64,000 nucleotides of DNA, taken from the NCBI GenBank assembly GCA_003024785.1, contig PUQB01000178.1:210655-274654 (forward strand), written 5' to 3'. The stretch comes from Selaginella tamariscina (Eukaryota; Streptophyta; Lycopodiopsida; Selaginellales; Selaginellaceae). How positions within the stretch are numbered: the first letter of the stretch is position 1; the number at the start of each line of letters is the position of its first letter. Below, one piece after another: positions 37,401 through 50,772 of the stretch. The position numbers and the translations under genes are program-made. Below the pieces are notes generated by a model, which ran no database searches, was not told the DNA's origin, and saw only the letters and a program-made list of their open reading frames with translations.

Positions 37401-38457
37401 AAACGCATGGGATTCCAACAATGCCTTGAGAGGATTCGACAGCACTTGTATTGGCCCCGATTGTGGCAAGACCTACATGAGTACATTCATACGTGTCTGG
37501 AGTGTACGTGTCCATACTTCTTCCTGCTGCAACTATGGAGCCAATTCAAGTTTCTCGCCCCTTTGAGTTAGTAGCTTATGACATCATGAGCTATGTTGTA
37601 GTTTGGTAATTAATACATCATTGTGTGCTCTGATTACTTGACTCGGTGGGTAGAAGTGTGCGCTTTGTCGGACACTACATCAACGTTTATCATCAAGTTT
37701 TTGCTAGCTCAAGTGGTGCTAAGGCATGGTTGCCCTGAACGAATTTTATTGGATCAAGGACCGAGTTTAGCAGCGGAAGCAGTAGCTTTGTTGATGTGAC
37801 GATTGCAGATTCGACAATCCTTTGCCTCAGCTTATCTTCCTGAGACTGATGGTTTGGTGGAGTGGTTGAACATAACTTTCAAAGTTATGCTTGTTAAGTA
37901 TGTAAGTCTTGACCATACGAATTGGGATATGTGGCTTTCATATCTCCAGTTCGCTTATGTTTTAGCCCCTCACAAATCAATGGGGATTTCCCCACTCTAT
38001 GGTCATGAACCCATGTTGCCGCCAACAATTAACATCACTCTTTAAGAGGCATGGTATATGGATGGGCGTATCTAGTTGGAGCATTTGAACCAAGTCCTTC
38101 CTCTATTGTATGCTCAAGGTGGAGAATAATTAGCCCGGGCACAAGAATATAGCGTCGAACTTACAATTAATGACATTGACTACCACCTTAATATGAAGTG
38201 GGAGATTTAATTCTTGTCAAGTTTCTGAGGCTAGGGGATCCAACACATGCAGCATGGCTTTAGCCCTGATGGGTTGGGCCATGGAGTGTTGAAGAACAAT
38301 TGGGGACGTAAGCGTATCGCTTGAAGCATCATGATGGCATTTGGGAGTCACAACATGTCGCACATGTGTGTCGGCTACTACCGTTCTACCAGCGGACACT
38401 CATCTAGGGAGGAGGACAACCTTAATAAGCAGACGTCGAGTCTTGAGATGGGGATGA

Positions 38458-38648
38458 TGTAAAGTTTCATGGTATATATGCAATATATATGCCATGTAAA
38501 CTCCACCAATTTACTTAGCATCAAGCATATTAATTTGGGCACTAACTAACCTGGGCACCAAGATTTACTTGGCACCAAATGCACTAATTCTAGCACAGAC
38601 ATTTAGTATAAATGCCTTCTTCATATTTAGTATTCACACCTCAGCTAA
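38458..38648 (+). repeat. 3' LTR of the Ty3/Gypsy element
   Basis: Begins TGTAAAGTTTCATGGTATAT and follows the 5' LTR with many substitutions and small deletions, indicating an old insertion. The right end near ACACCTCAGCTAA is approximate. Confidence 0.7.
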
Positions 38649-39245
38649 ATTGGTATTTAATGTAATCTTTAACCTAATTCATATTTAAATTATTAAATTT
38701 TATTAAAAGAACATCCAATTTTATATTAAAAAAAAAATTAAATCTATACAAAATATTTTACACTTATCTATTTCTTTTTAAATTTTGTTTTAAATAAACC
38801 TTAGATATTACAAATTCAAGTTTAAAATTCATGTAAAATCAAGTGACAAATTTTAATGATAGATTTTAGGTGAGTTTTAAAAACAAATAAATTTTTAAAC
38901 ACAAATTGCAAAACATGTAAGCAAATTTTGTAAAATATGCTGTTAATCAAGCTTTACGTTTTGAATAGAAAAATGTAGATTAAAAATGTTCTAGTTCAAC
39001 GTATGAGTAAAAATTTGTCAAGAATTGTTCGTGTGTTCCGCCTGTCACACATACACATATATAGATAGATAGGGAGAGAATAAGAATAGATACAATGGGA
39101 GCAAACTTAACAATGACATTAATCAGCCAAAATGTGGAAGCACTAACAATATATAAGGAAAGAGGAAAAAATAAGAGTGTGTCAGACACACACGCTTGGC
39201 GTCAGATATTATAGGATACCTCCAAGAACTAAACATACTACCATC
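38649..39245. other. AT-rich spacer and 3' flank of PIE1
   Basis: No gene seen. AT-rich to about 39000, then a stretch with GATA repeats that probably includes the 3' UTR of the minus-strand PIE1 gene. Confidence 0.5.
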
Positions 39246-42200
39246 ACTTGTCGGGCTGCCTCTTATCAGTCACCTGTTGCTTATCCGGTGTAACCTTGGA
39301 AGGAGACGGCCTCCAATACTGTGCAAACCGGTTTGTGTCCTGAGGAGACTTACTAGTGGATCCTTGCTGCGTTGATACGTGAACACGAGGAGGATTAGTA
39401 GTAACACTAGTGGTACCTGGAGAACCAGCCTCCATGTTGGAGGACTTCAACTGGCTCGGGGAGAAGGCTAGGCTTGTAATCTCCATAGGTCTTATCTCCA
39501 CCATGCCGTTCTCCTGCCTGTGTGGCTGCTGTGCTGCCCTTTGGACTACCCTTTGTTGTTGTGGTGTTACCCTTGGCGCTACCCTTTGTTGTGGAGACGG
39601 TGTCTTTAGTTGTTGGAGCTTGGGTTGCTTGGGCTTGTGCAGCTTTGTGAGATGGTCGAGTTGGACAGACGGTCGCTTGCCTGAGGAAAAAGATGCAGGG
39701 AGTGCTGCTCTTGGACTCTGTGTTTTCTTTGGCCCGGGGCACATGGTGCTCGTGGCCCAGCTCAAAGGCGGCAGTTCTGCTGAAGCTCTGTATTACATAA
39801 CATAAACGACCATCAGTATGTAGATACATATCCTCGTAGGCCGTACCGTACAATAAATAGACGTCAGTTCTATGTATGTACATATATAATACACACAGAT
39901 CTTAACAAAGAAGCATAATGACAGTTCATAGTCAATCACGTTAAGATATCTGGACTTCCAATCATCCTATGAAACTAATAACATGACATACTACATATTT
40001 AGTCTTACTTTATAATAGTCATAATGACAAAGTTAAAGAACACACACCTGAAGCGAGATTCAGCCAACAAAGACCTTACGACGGACAAAGGATCAGTGGG
40101 CTCTACCGTCTTCGGACTCGGTTCTCTGATAGTAACATGTACCGGGCTCCATTCCAAATCGGGGAAGCTAAGAGAGACCTCCCAAGCCTGCTGCGCATCA
40201 TTACTGTTCATCCTCGCTGCTAATTTCCCATTGAGCAGCTGCCTTTCACTGTTGTGTTGATGCACAGTAGATTGTGTCAAGGCCTCTGCAACTAGAGCAT
40301 GCCCTTTGCCTGACGGTTGTCTCGAAGACGGTTGCGTCAAGCTGCCTTGTGTTAACGTCTGCAGTGAGATGAATGGGAGGTTCCTTGGCTGACCTACTGT
40401 GCTCATGAAGCCCTTCCCTGACTTCGTCATGCCCTTACTGTGTCGTCCTTTACCCTGAGAACCGCTGCATAATGTCTCTGTAGCAGCATCTCCGTATCCG
40501 GTACTTGTAACACTACGTCTAACAACCGCTTGGTGTCCTCCTAGAAAAAGAATAATATGTATACAATATATATGTACTCTCTCTCTCTCAAACACCCACA
40601 CGCACGCACGCACGCTAGTGACTCTAGAAAGTATCGTTAATGAAGGAAAACGATTTGCATAACCATAGGTCATATTTGTAAACATACACAATTACATACA
40701 CACACATACATGAAAATATTATAGGTACTTACCTCTGTGACCTTGAGAATGGAACTCGAAGCCGGGAACTTCTCTTCTCCGCCAATGAAACCAGCGTTCT
40801 CGACAATTAGCTGCCTAAACCTATCTTTACATTTGGACGGCTCCCTGTGGCGACCTCTATACACACCACCATCCGGTAAACCTTCCAAAGCATCGGTAGC
40901 AAGCCTCCAGTTAGGACCGTACTCATAAACCACCGCACTAGAATGGCATCCTCCTGTGGCATCCATGGATATGCAGCCTCCCTTGATCTCAGACTCTCTT
41001 TTCTCTTATCCCTCTCTAGTGTGATTATTGTCTTCTTCGTCATCATGGGCATTGCTAGTTTACCTCCAAACCTCGTTCTCAGAAATTTGAACCTCTTGTT
41101 ATCATGTTCCTCGTCCTCTGTATTCCTTGAAAGCTGCCTCTTCCATTGAGATCCTATTCATAAACTCACGATAACATACTATACTGTAATATATATAATA
41201 TGTGTCGTAGTATATGAGAAGGTATACAAACATATATAATTTACAAAATCTCCAGTTTTGTAACATGTAAATCTGGCATCCGTGTGCGCAAGTAATACAA
41301 CAGGATAGAATAACGTTATACAATGCACTTGCATAAACTTACGTATGTATTTGCTATGTTACTACATATAAAAAAAACATAGAAACGTATGTAAAATGTA
41401 CTGTGTAAGAACCGGATTCAAACGATATATGCATAAAACATACATATGGTCACAACACACACACAAATAGGAACTTACCACGTTGCCATGGAATGTCATA
41501 ATCTGCGTCGTCCTCGGATGCACTAGATAGCACTTCGACTTCATCAGCAGCATCGTCCATGTCCTCGTATTGAGTCTCAATCGTCTCAACTTCAATGTGT
41601 TCTACATCTACCCTGGCTCGTCCTACGGACTTGTACTTCTTCTTCTTCGACTTCTTATTCCGCCTCTCTTCCTGGGGTTCCATCATCCTACCAACAGGCC
41701 AATTAAAATGTTCATATATAGTGGATAAAAGAATATATTGTCTGTTTAGATGTGACTTTGATTAATATAGATAATTTATAACAAATAATATAGAACGCAA
41801 AAGAAATGAATGTGGCATGTTTACCTCTCAGCTGCAGCTTCCATTTCCTTCTTCTGCATTTCTTCCCATTCAGCTTGCAACTGTTCCTGAAAGCAAAAAG
41901 TAGTTCCATCAGAAACTGAACTCTATAAGCAACATTAAACAGGAACATGTATATTTGACAAGTATATTCTTATATGAGGACAGTATACACAGACCTGTTG
42001 CTGTGTGAAGACTTCCACTTGCTGCCTATATGCTGCATCGGCAAGAGAAGTGTCCCAACCTGCCAAAGGAGCTCAAACTATGTATATTACACACACACAC
42101 ACACACATGCATGACTGTACCGCAACTAACACAATGCATTTAAGATTATACATAAGTTGGTTGTCTTAAAGCACTTGGAAAGAAAGAGACATGTATGCAT

Positions 42201-45200
42201 GAAATTATCATACCCAAATTCATAAAAATAGATATTCTTACTTAGTAAAGTTAATCTATGACATAAAGTGTGTATACTATCTATGTGCATACATGAAAAA
42301 TTCAAACTATGCAATTCTTAAAGCATGCATATGCATAAATGCCGTGAAACTATGCAACTTACTCTCATAGAGAAGGGGTTCATCGTCCTCGTCAATCTCA
42401 GCCTCCTGTTCCTCTTTCAGCTTCTCCAGCTGTTCAAGCTCCCACTCTTTTTCTTCAAAGTTCACCTGTGTCTCTATAGCATCTGTGTTGATGATAGGAT
42501 CCCACAGATCTATGAACTGTATTGCATATCTCTCAATGGGCTTGAGTTGATCCTCGAAGTTACTTCCCAGGCCAGATGCTGCCGCTGCTGCAACTAGCTG
42601 CTTCACATCAGCGAGCATGTCCATGTCTTCCTCGGCGTCCATTGCAACCGGTTGTTGTACATCCTGTTCCTTTAGCTCACTTAATGCATGATTAACCGCT
42701 TGCTCTGAAAATTTTCACACAGACAATAAGTACTGTCACATAATTATGGAGCAATTTGTTAAGTGCACGTGGACAGTCATACCGAATTTCAGTTGAAGAT
42801 TGGGGGTATACTATTGGCCTTACAAAATATACGGGTACATCGTAATGCATATTATACGTGCATTTATGACGTATCTGTATGGACAATATACGTGACAAGT
42901 AACTTACTGTGAACTTCGATGGGCTTCTCGGGCTCAGGAGGCGTTGGAACCTTAGGTTCGGGATTCTTCCCATCTTCCAAGTCATCTGCACACTCATCAT
43001 CCTCAACACTAACATCTTCGGTAAACTCCTGTATATCTGCAGCCTCTTCGAGCTCCACTTTCTTCATAGCCATATAATCCGCCTCGTCCTCTGCACTTTT
43101 CAGAGCATCCACTTCTGCACTCGAATATTTCGTTGCAGTCCCCGAAAGTAACTCCTGTATCAGGTTGAAAATTAATCACACACACACACATGCATACATA
43201 CACGGTACACATTATAATCATGTATTTCTGAAGTGTGTACACATATATACATACAATGCGTAAAAAGTTCGAAGGCTATATTTTTCAGAACGTACCATTG
43301 GGTCAAGCTTTTTGAAAAACTCTGTATTATAGCTGCCACTCTGTATAACCAAGTTGTCGAGAAACCTCTTCTGATTGGCCTTCTTCAGAATATTCTCCTC
43401 TATAGTGCTCTCGCTTACCAGTCTGTACGGTCAGCGTTATACTAATATAATGACTTCGTATGCTAAAAAACGTATTAATTCTGTCCAAATAACACACACA
43501 CACACACAAGCTTTCCTCTCACACATATACGATTGTAAATCTCTATCACACAGATATACACAAACGACATGTGAGTATGATCTCTCACGTGTGTGTTAGA
43601 GAGGAGAATACACATGCTAATGGACATTGTGAAGAAAACTCCCATATGTGTTGTGTGTTTTCCTAACCTGTAGATATGAACTTCACGGGTCTGCCCAATG
43701 CGATGACATCGATCCTGAGCCTGTTGATCCATTGCCGGATTCCAGTCACTGTCGTAGAAGATAACCGTATCCGCACCAACGAGATTAATCCCTACACCTC
43801 CACTCCTCGTGGAGAGAATAAAGAGAAATATCTTGGGATTAGTGTTGAACCTCTGCATTAGTATTTGACGTTGTTCCGGCTTTGTGGATCCATCCAGACG
43901 CATGTAAGTGTAGCCGTAGAGATTAATGAAGCTCTCCAGAATGTCCAACATTTTTGTCATCTGTGTGAATATGAGCGCTCTGTGACCCTCTGACTTAAGC
44001 CGGCGCAGAAGAATAGATAGCTCCTGGAGAACACAATTGTCAACTTTAAAATACTATTACAGAATCTACATACTACAATACGTACAAAGTCTGTGTATGA
44101 AAATTTATTATCAGTATTTGAACAGTGATAATCATGGAGCAGTTGTATATACATAACCTGTAAGCTTTGCTTGATATATGAGACGAATCATATATGTACT
44201 ACTTATATATGTTGTGACTGAGAAAGGTCAGACATTTATGCAATCATGATATATACCTGTAGTTTGCCACAATCGAACTGAAGAAGCCTCCTGTCAGGGA
44301 AGAATAACTGCCTTCTAACGAAGATAGGCCTTAAGGGAGCAGTCAATTCACTCATCTTGGAGAGGCCATCTTGTGAAAAATCGTACTTCAGTACGGATTC
44401 AGAAGACTGCGAAGAACTGCTGCACCAAATCAACGGGGGAGGAGCTCTAGCCGCGGGAATAACAAACACAAAGGCCTGTAGCACGTCCGTCATCTCCTCG
44501 CACCATGTAACCGGTGTCTTAACAATGTCCGCAATAGCTGAAGAGAATTCCAGATACCGAGACGGATCCGACTCCAGTTTATGTACGTCGTACACCGGAT
44601 GCTCTACCATGACACTCTTCCGTAGGCCGCGACTATACACCGTATGCTTGCTGCAGCGCAACATGTTCAGCCAGCCGAAATGCCGTGCCTTGTCCTTTCT
44701 CCTGTTACGTCTCTGGATAGCCAATGCGAGCTGGATCTCCTCAAATATGTTTTGTGGTTGGACTTGCTCTGAAATCCACGTGTCGTCACCTGTGCTTGCG
44801 AGCTCCACAATTAGCGACCTCGGAGCGGCAAGCTCAGACATCTCGGATTGTTCCCACGACTCTAGGTCGTGCTCGAGAAGAAAATTCAGCACAGAAATGT
44901 CAACTGCGGTATTAAGCTTGTAAGTACACACACATAGTACATAGTTAAACGAGTGCACGCCTTCGTATTCGACACCTATATACATGTACATGCACATATA
45001 AAACTAGGTTCCATTCTACAGTGGCCAAAGCACGGTCGGAAAACAAAGCAAAACATATATAACACATATAAACACGGGTGGAAACGTGATCACAGCCCTA
45101 TTTAAAAAATGAGCACGCATGCCTTGATATACGCTTTATATAGTTACGACACGCGCGCTCACATTACCTGCAGACGAAAGGTGCTTTTGCAGAGCAGCAC

Positions 45201-48200
45201 AGGTATCTGAGCAGAACTGCAGCTCCAGACCAGGCATGTCAAACGATGAGACGATCGGGCGACTTTCGAACAGGTCGGGATGATTGCACACTTTACGAAG
45301 CTGCATTAGAACGTTGATGAGGCCCAGAAAGTTGCCACTCGAGAGTGTTGCCTGTCAGAAATGAGTCCATCAACTCTCTCTCTCTCTCTCTCGTGTTATC
45401 ATATTTTGGGCATAAACAAAAGAAAACCGTAATTACATATATTCAGACACTAGCACTGCCATAGATAAACTCGAAATTTGTACCATTCACATGGTAGAAA
45501 CTTGAACATGCCAAACATAAGTTCAATGTTAACAACTAAATTCGATAAGCGTAGGGTATCTGTGTATTAAGATATGTGCATGCATACAATTGAGTATAAG
45601 TACTTACCTGTGTGTCAGAGCTGGCCATGAAGTCTTCATACAGGTTCCTTTGCCGCTTAGAGAGCTTGCAAGCAACAACATGCTCGTGCTTCCCAGGCAG
45701 TTGTTTCTCCACGTCCCGCTTAAGTCGACGCAAAATGAAAGGTCTCAGTACGTTGTGAAGCCTGTCAACCACGTCCTGATTAACCTTGGACTGTCCTTCA
45801 ACCATTCCAGTAATCGGATTGCTGAACCAGTCTTTAAACTCCTGATGCGACTGGAAAACGTGGGGCATTAGGAAGTGCATCAATGACCAAAGCTCCATTA
45901 AGTCGTTTTGTAGTGGAGTCCCCGTTAATAGTATCCTTCTCTTGGAGTTGAAATTCAAGAGTGTCTGACAAAAGAAAAGATCATTGTTATGACTCTCTCT
46001 CTCTCTGTGCGTGCGTGGTGTGGGGCAGAGCGTTGCGTAAAGAAACTTTACCTGCCAACGTTGGGACTTCCAGTTCTTAATAAGGTGAGCTTCGTCGAGG
46101 ATCAGATATTTCCACTTTTTTCGCTTGAATGCCTTTGCATCCTGAATGACGAGCCGGTAAGTAGTAATGCATACGTGAAACGAGTTTGCCTTCGACCATC
46201 CTTGTCTCTTTACTTTACGCTCTCGCGCATGCCCGAAATAAGTCAGAACCTGATATTAACATACAAATTTAGTTCCTGTGGCTTTACGTCTCTCTCTCTC
46301 TCTCTCTCTCTCTCATGAGTGCGTGTGTGCGCGCCGGTGTACCTTGAAGGCGGGGCACCATTTCATGAATTCGGTCTCCCAATTAAGCATCACGCTCGTT
46401 GGAACGACTATCAAATGAGGACCCCAAATGCCTTTCTCGCAAGCAAGATGAGCTAGCAAAGCTATTGTCATTATCGTCTTTCCTAGGCCCATCTCATCCG
46501 CTAGAATCCCTGTAGAGCAAAGGTAAACATAACGTATCAATTCTATATAGCACACACGTACACATGATGATATATAGTGAGATAATATTATACACATCAT
46601 TAAATGCTTACCATTAAGCCGTTTTTCGTACATCGTAACTAGCCAATCAAGGCCAATATGCTGATATTCTCTTAAAGAATGCCTCAACAGGAACGGCACC
46701 TTGGTCAGAACGTTTGTTGTAGAAAAAGTATATCCCGTTGGCTGTGCAGATTGAGCTGCCTCAGCCGCATCATCAAGCTCCTTCCTGCCTGTTTTTCCAA
46801 GCTCCTGAATAATTAACGTTACACCAATAACTAAATATATTATATCTTACTGACAATTTCATTAGCAAGCTAGTATTCCAAACGGTTAGCAATTACAAGA
46901 TTCTGTGTACTATCTTGTATTAGTTCCATTCCATTACATTTTCATGAACTTAGTAGGGTAGAGCACTGAACTATTATCACAATAGTTGTATACTATATCT
47001 ACTACTATGCAACACGCACTACTAAAGAGTACATACGAACTTATATATTATATATCTGTATATATATACTAATTTATATTCATTAACATAATATATATTC
47101 GTATGGTTGTCATATGGGTGTTACCCTGATAACTGAAGCCATAAATAGTGATATAGTGGCTTGCCTTTCTCTTCATTCGTTCCCCCCTCTGCTGTGCGGC
47201 TCGAGCAATATTAGCCAGTACTTGTGCATCTTCATTGTCAGTCTCTGTTAGATTTTCCACGGCCATAAACTTGCTGCTCTTTTCTTTGAGAATCATTAGA
47301 GAGTCTCGACCACTAGTGCTCGGCTCACCCGTTCTCTCTTCAGCCTCCTCTGTGCTCTCACCGCTATGAGAACTGGTTTCACTCTTCTCGTCACCTTCTG
47401 AGCTCTCATTGTGTTCCTGACAAAATTAAGATGTCTTCAGTAATGGAAGAGTACATATGTTTGCGAATATATATAGACTATCTCTATATACACACATATA
47501 TATGTGCATTTCCATACATATTTATGAGCGCAGCAATCGATTGATTACTCAGAAGAGTAGAGCACTAGTGATATAAACTAGAGCACTGTTATCCAAACAA
47601 TAAGTCTAATTAACGATAATGATGTGGTGCCACAAAACTCACCACGCGATATTGCGAGAGTAGCTCTTCAACAGGCAGCTCGCTTTCCATACGCAATTGC
47701 TCAAGCTTCAAGGCACAAAACAATTAACCAGAAACATATACACACAAATATGTTTATGTATGTACCTCGGATTGGTTGTCTTTGCCTTCAGCCAGAGCAA
47801 GCTTCTCTTCTTCATCGAAAGTCCGCTCGTCATCCTGTGTAATGTAGCAACCTTAGCCCAATTAACACATAAGCGCAGTTCCCTTTGTACCTCTTCCAGC
47901 CCGTCAGCTACGTCTGGGTTGAACTCCCCGTCATCCTGCAGGAGACATGCCCGACTTCAATCAAATTTGCGAATTGCATGACGCTGGGGGCTTCAGCTCA
48001 AATCAAATTGCCTGCAAAGAGACAAGCTGACTATACTTACTAAGCCTAACCGCCCCTTCGACACTAAACAGCTAAAACCCCCATAGCCCCTTTCATTTTT
48101 CTTATGAATGCAAGAAATCCATGCAAAACTCACCGTGTCTCTATCACTCTCCGACTCGCTCTCGTCTGAAGTCACTGAATTATCATCCTTGGCAACGCCG

Positions 48201-49916
48201 TTCTCGTCCTGATCACCTGTGAAATAGAAACAGCATTTTCAGTAAACACAAGAGATAATTTCGTACGTACCCCTTGCATAGAGACGCATCAGCTCCTCAA
48301 TAGGAAGCTCGCTCTCCCTTTGAAGAGCATTCAACTCCTCCTTACGCTCAGTCTCAGTTATCATTGCTTCATCGGCATCAATTGTGGCTTCATCATCCTA
48401 CCAATGTGGATAAATCAGAATAAGGAGAAGGGATTACGTGGGTTTTTACCTCTTCTTCCATTTGATCGCAGACGAAGTCTTTGTCACCATCAGGTTCGTT
48501 CAATACTTGTTCAGTTTCAGGTTGCCGCTCTTCAATCGATGGCTCCTGAGGTTGCCCTGATAAGTTTACTGCTAACATAGAGGAGTATCTGAATCGAAAT
48601 GTGCAATCAGCGAACTTAGAAGGCTAAGGCGCAGGCTATCATACCTTTCCGTCTGCCCGAGCAGAAAGTCTAAGTGCTTGTCAAGAGCTTTCTTCTTCTT
48701 CTCCTCAACCGCGAGTTGGTGCTTATAAATCACCTGGATAGAATTTCACGTAAGTCTATATAATTAAGCAATTAAACAACAAAGGAAAGATTGCATACCA
48801 ATTTCTCAATCTTGACCCAGAATTTCTTCACTTCTTTAGCAATGTTGCTGGCAATTCTTCGGACTCGACTCTCTTCACCCTAATAGCATATACAAGAGAT
48901 TTACTACAATCCAATTTTGATAAAACAAATGAATAAACCTTTAGCTTGCGTAGGCCTTTGCTCTCGGCTTCGGATTGCGATTTGGCAAGTTTTTGGGCAA
49001 CCCGTTTCGCTTGAGCCAATTTCCACTTCCGCTCTTTTTCAAAATCCTAGACAATGTAACGTATTAGAGTGCGAAAGAGAGTCATGGGCCGCATAGCATA
49101 GATTATGTATAAACGATACGTATGCATATACTTGAGCTTACTTTCGCAAGCCATTGCATTTCTTCTAGCACATAATCCCAATGGCACTTACGACGCGGGG
49201 GTTCCTTGCATTTGGACGGTATTCTTTTGATATGTTCCAGCGCCTGCCGTTGATACGGAAATCATTAAAACATGCAACGGGCCAAACACGAAACGGATGC
49301 ATGTACGTACCTCTTGTCTTTCCAAAACCTCATCTCTCTGGCAAAGAATCTGCTCCTCATACTCGAGACGCTCTTCTTCATTCCGGAATCTCAAAATCTT
49401 TTTTTCCTCTTTGACATCCTTCGGAACCACAGGGGCATCCAGAACCTCGGACGCGTCACGGACGGCGTCTTTATCTCGACCTGTATCTGTTCCTTGGGAT
49501 GGAATGCCGGACTCTTTTTCTGCATTTACGATTGAAATGTCAACCGGAAGAGCAAAATCCTTCTTGCCGTCCCCAGAATCTGCGATATCACCCGCTTCGT
49601 CCTTTCTTACAAAATCCTTCTTGCCGTCGCTAGAATCGGCTCCTCCATGGATTTTCTCCTCATTTCTAGCGAAATCCTTCTTGCCGCCGCTAGAATCAGC
49701 GGAATCGAGCGCTCCGCCATGTCTAACCTGTTCTTCCGAAACTAAAGAATCGACACTAAGAACACTTGCCTGCGGGATTTTCTCGTCTTCGAGCTTTCCA
49801 TTTGCCCTGTCCTTGTCGGAAACTTGTTCTTTCTGCGATTTCGATCGATTCCTGCGGCCATAGCACTTGAGCGCCTGCTGTGGCTTGATGCTCCAGGCGG
49901 CGTCCTGCGATTCCAT
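39246..49916 (-). CDS. PIE1: SWR1-complex Snf2 ATPase, PIE1 type (H2A.Z deposition)
   Basis: Catalytic subunit of the SWR1 remodeller, which puts H2A.Z into chromatin. Complete, about 20 or more exons, start at ATG 49916. Exon 1 is charged and contains a triple [13 protein letters not shown] repeat. The HSA domain (48.8-49.25 kb) reads [20 protein letters not shown] and [17 protein letters not shown]. An acidic Glu/Asp/Ser region follows (47.2-48.6 kb). The Snf2 N-lobe (45.6-46.7 kb) has [27 protein letters not shown] (Walker A), [20 protein letters not shown] (Walker B) and [15 protein letters not shown]. The long insertion typical of SWR1/INO80 ATPases lies at 44.2-45.4 kb. The C-lobe (43.67-44.03 kb) has [28 protein letters not shown] and [19 protein letters not shown]. 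The SANT/Myb region (40.7-41.0 kb) reads [12 protein letters not shown] and [13 protein letters not shown] Gln/Ser/Pro-rich tail ends at 39246. Divergent from the GH89 gene. Confidence 0.95.
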
Positions 49917-50255
49917 GCCGCAAATGTGAATCCCTAGTCCCGATGCGCCTCATCCATGCCGCCGTGCGACCTCCAGCAAGAACATACCGCTCTGCAGTGT
50001 TAGGGTTTCTGCGATGCACAGTCCAGTGTTTTTCTTCCCTTTTTTTTAATCTCTGTTTCTCGCTCATGGTTGTTTTTGCGAAGAAGAAAGGTACACGTAT
50101 ATATTTGGCCATGGCCATTACACCCGTACGGCATCAATATCTAACCGTTCGCATTACCGATGGCTCAGATTCTGAGTTATGAAAGATATCAGTATATTCT
50201 CGAACAGTACATATCCGTATATTCTATTAGGTCATGTAGAATATTTTTGTTTCAA
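49917..50255. promoter_or_regulatory. Divergent promoter between PIE1 and alpha-N-acetylglucosaminidase
   Basis: Only 339 bp between opposed start codons, so promoters and 5' UTRs overlap or abut. A T-rich run is at 50039-50047. An in-frame ATG at 50160 lies upstream of the chosen GH89 start, but it would put a long non-signal stretch before the signal peptide. Confidence 0.55.
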
Positions 50256-50739
50256 ATGGGGACGAAGAGAAAGACGGTAGCTATGGCGGCATGGCCTATT
50301 CTTCTTGTTCTTGCATCGTTTAGAGCAAGCCCTTGTGAAGGGAGTGATGAATTTCATGTAATATGGAGCAAATTGATGTATACATTACCTCCTGCCCATG
50401 TTCAACGAGCTGCAGCTGCAGGGGTTCTGCACAGGATTCTACCTCGTCATTCCTCTGCTTTCGATCTTCAGATCATCCCCGAGGTATGTACTTTATATAA
50501 ATAACATGTGTATATATTAAAGATAACAAAACTTAAGATAAGAGGTTAAAACAAAATTTTCATGTATACTTAGCCGGATTAGCTCATGTGTTAGAGCGTG
50601 TGTTCCTTAATCATAAGGTCTCAAGTTCGATCTGTTGCGTTATATTTAATTTTCTAAATAAATAAATAAAATATTTAACCATTTTATTTAAACATGTATT
50701 ATTTTTAAATATTTACGCTAGAAAGAGGGTTTGAACCTC

Positions 50740-50772
<33 letters not shown>

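Larger units (their letters stand above)
34218..38648 (+). mobile_element. Degenerate Ty3/Gypsy LTR retrotransposon
   Basis: Two diverged LTRs flank a decayed gag-pol. A gag-like stretch lies at 34530-34730 (PEFFKREVEAMVGTLSGIA). Reverse transcriptase runs at about 36115-36510: FTIDFRPLNDI, then FGLVGTPTSFQQMMDKLLEG and AYINDLLIH, where family YxDD reads YIND. An RNase H end is at 37150-37200 (VHRPRSSLSNVDALSRAP) and integrase at 37560-38045: PFELVAYDIMS, CSDYLTRWVEVCALSDTTS, YLPETDGLVEWLN. This order (RT, RNase H, integrase) and sequence fit Ty3/Gypsy. Many stops and frame breaks make it inactive. A purine-rich stretch precedes the 3' LTR. No chromodomain was recognised. Confidence 0.85.

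Noticed and set aside
44357..44923. Long plus-strand open frame of 188 residues
   Set aside because: Antisense shadow of the large insertion exon of PIE1, which matches its family on the minus strand.
49297..49863. Plus-strand Ser/Phe-rich open frame of 188 residues
   Set aside because: Antisense of PIE1 exon 1; its repeats are the complement of the KKDF repeats.
49756..50118. Minus-strand open frame starting upstream of PIE1
   Set aside because: Different frame from PIE1 and overlaps its first exon; no family resemblance.
50573..50643. Functional tRNA-Lys (CTT)
   Set aside because: A CTT could be read in the loop, but T and anticodon stems fail and the sequence aligns better as decayed tRNA-Asn.
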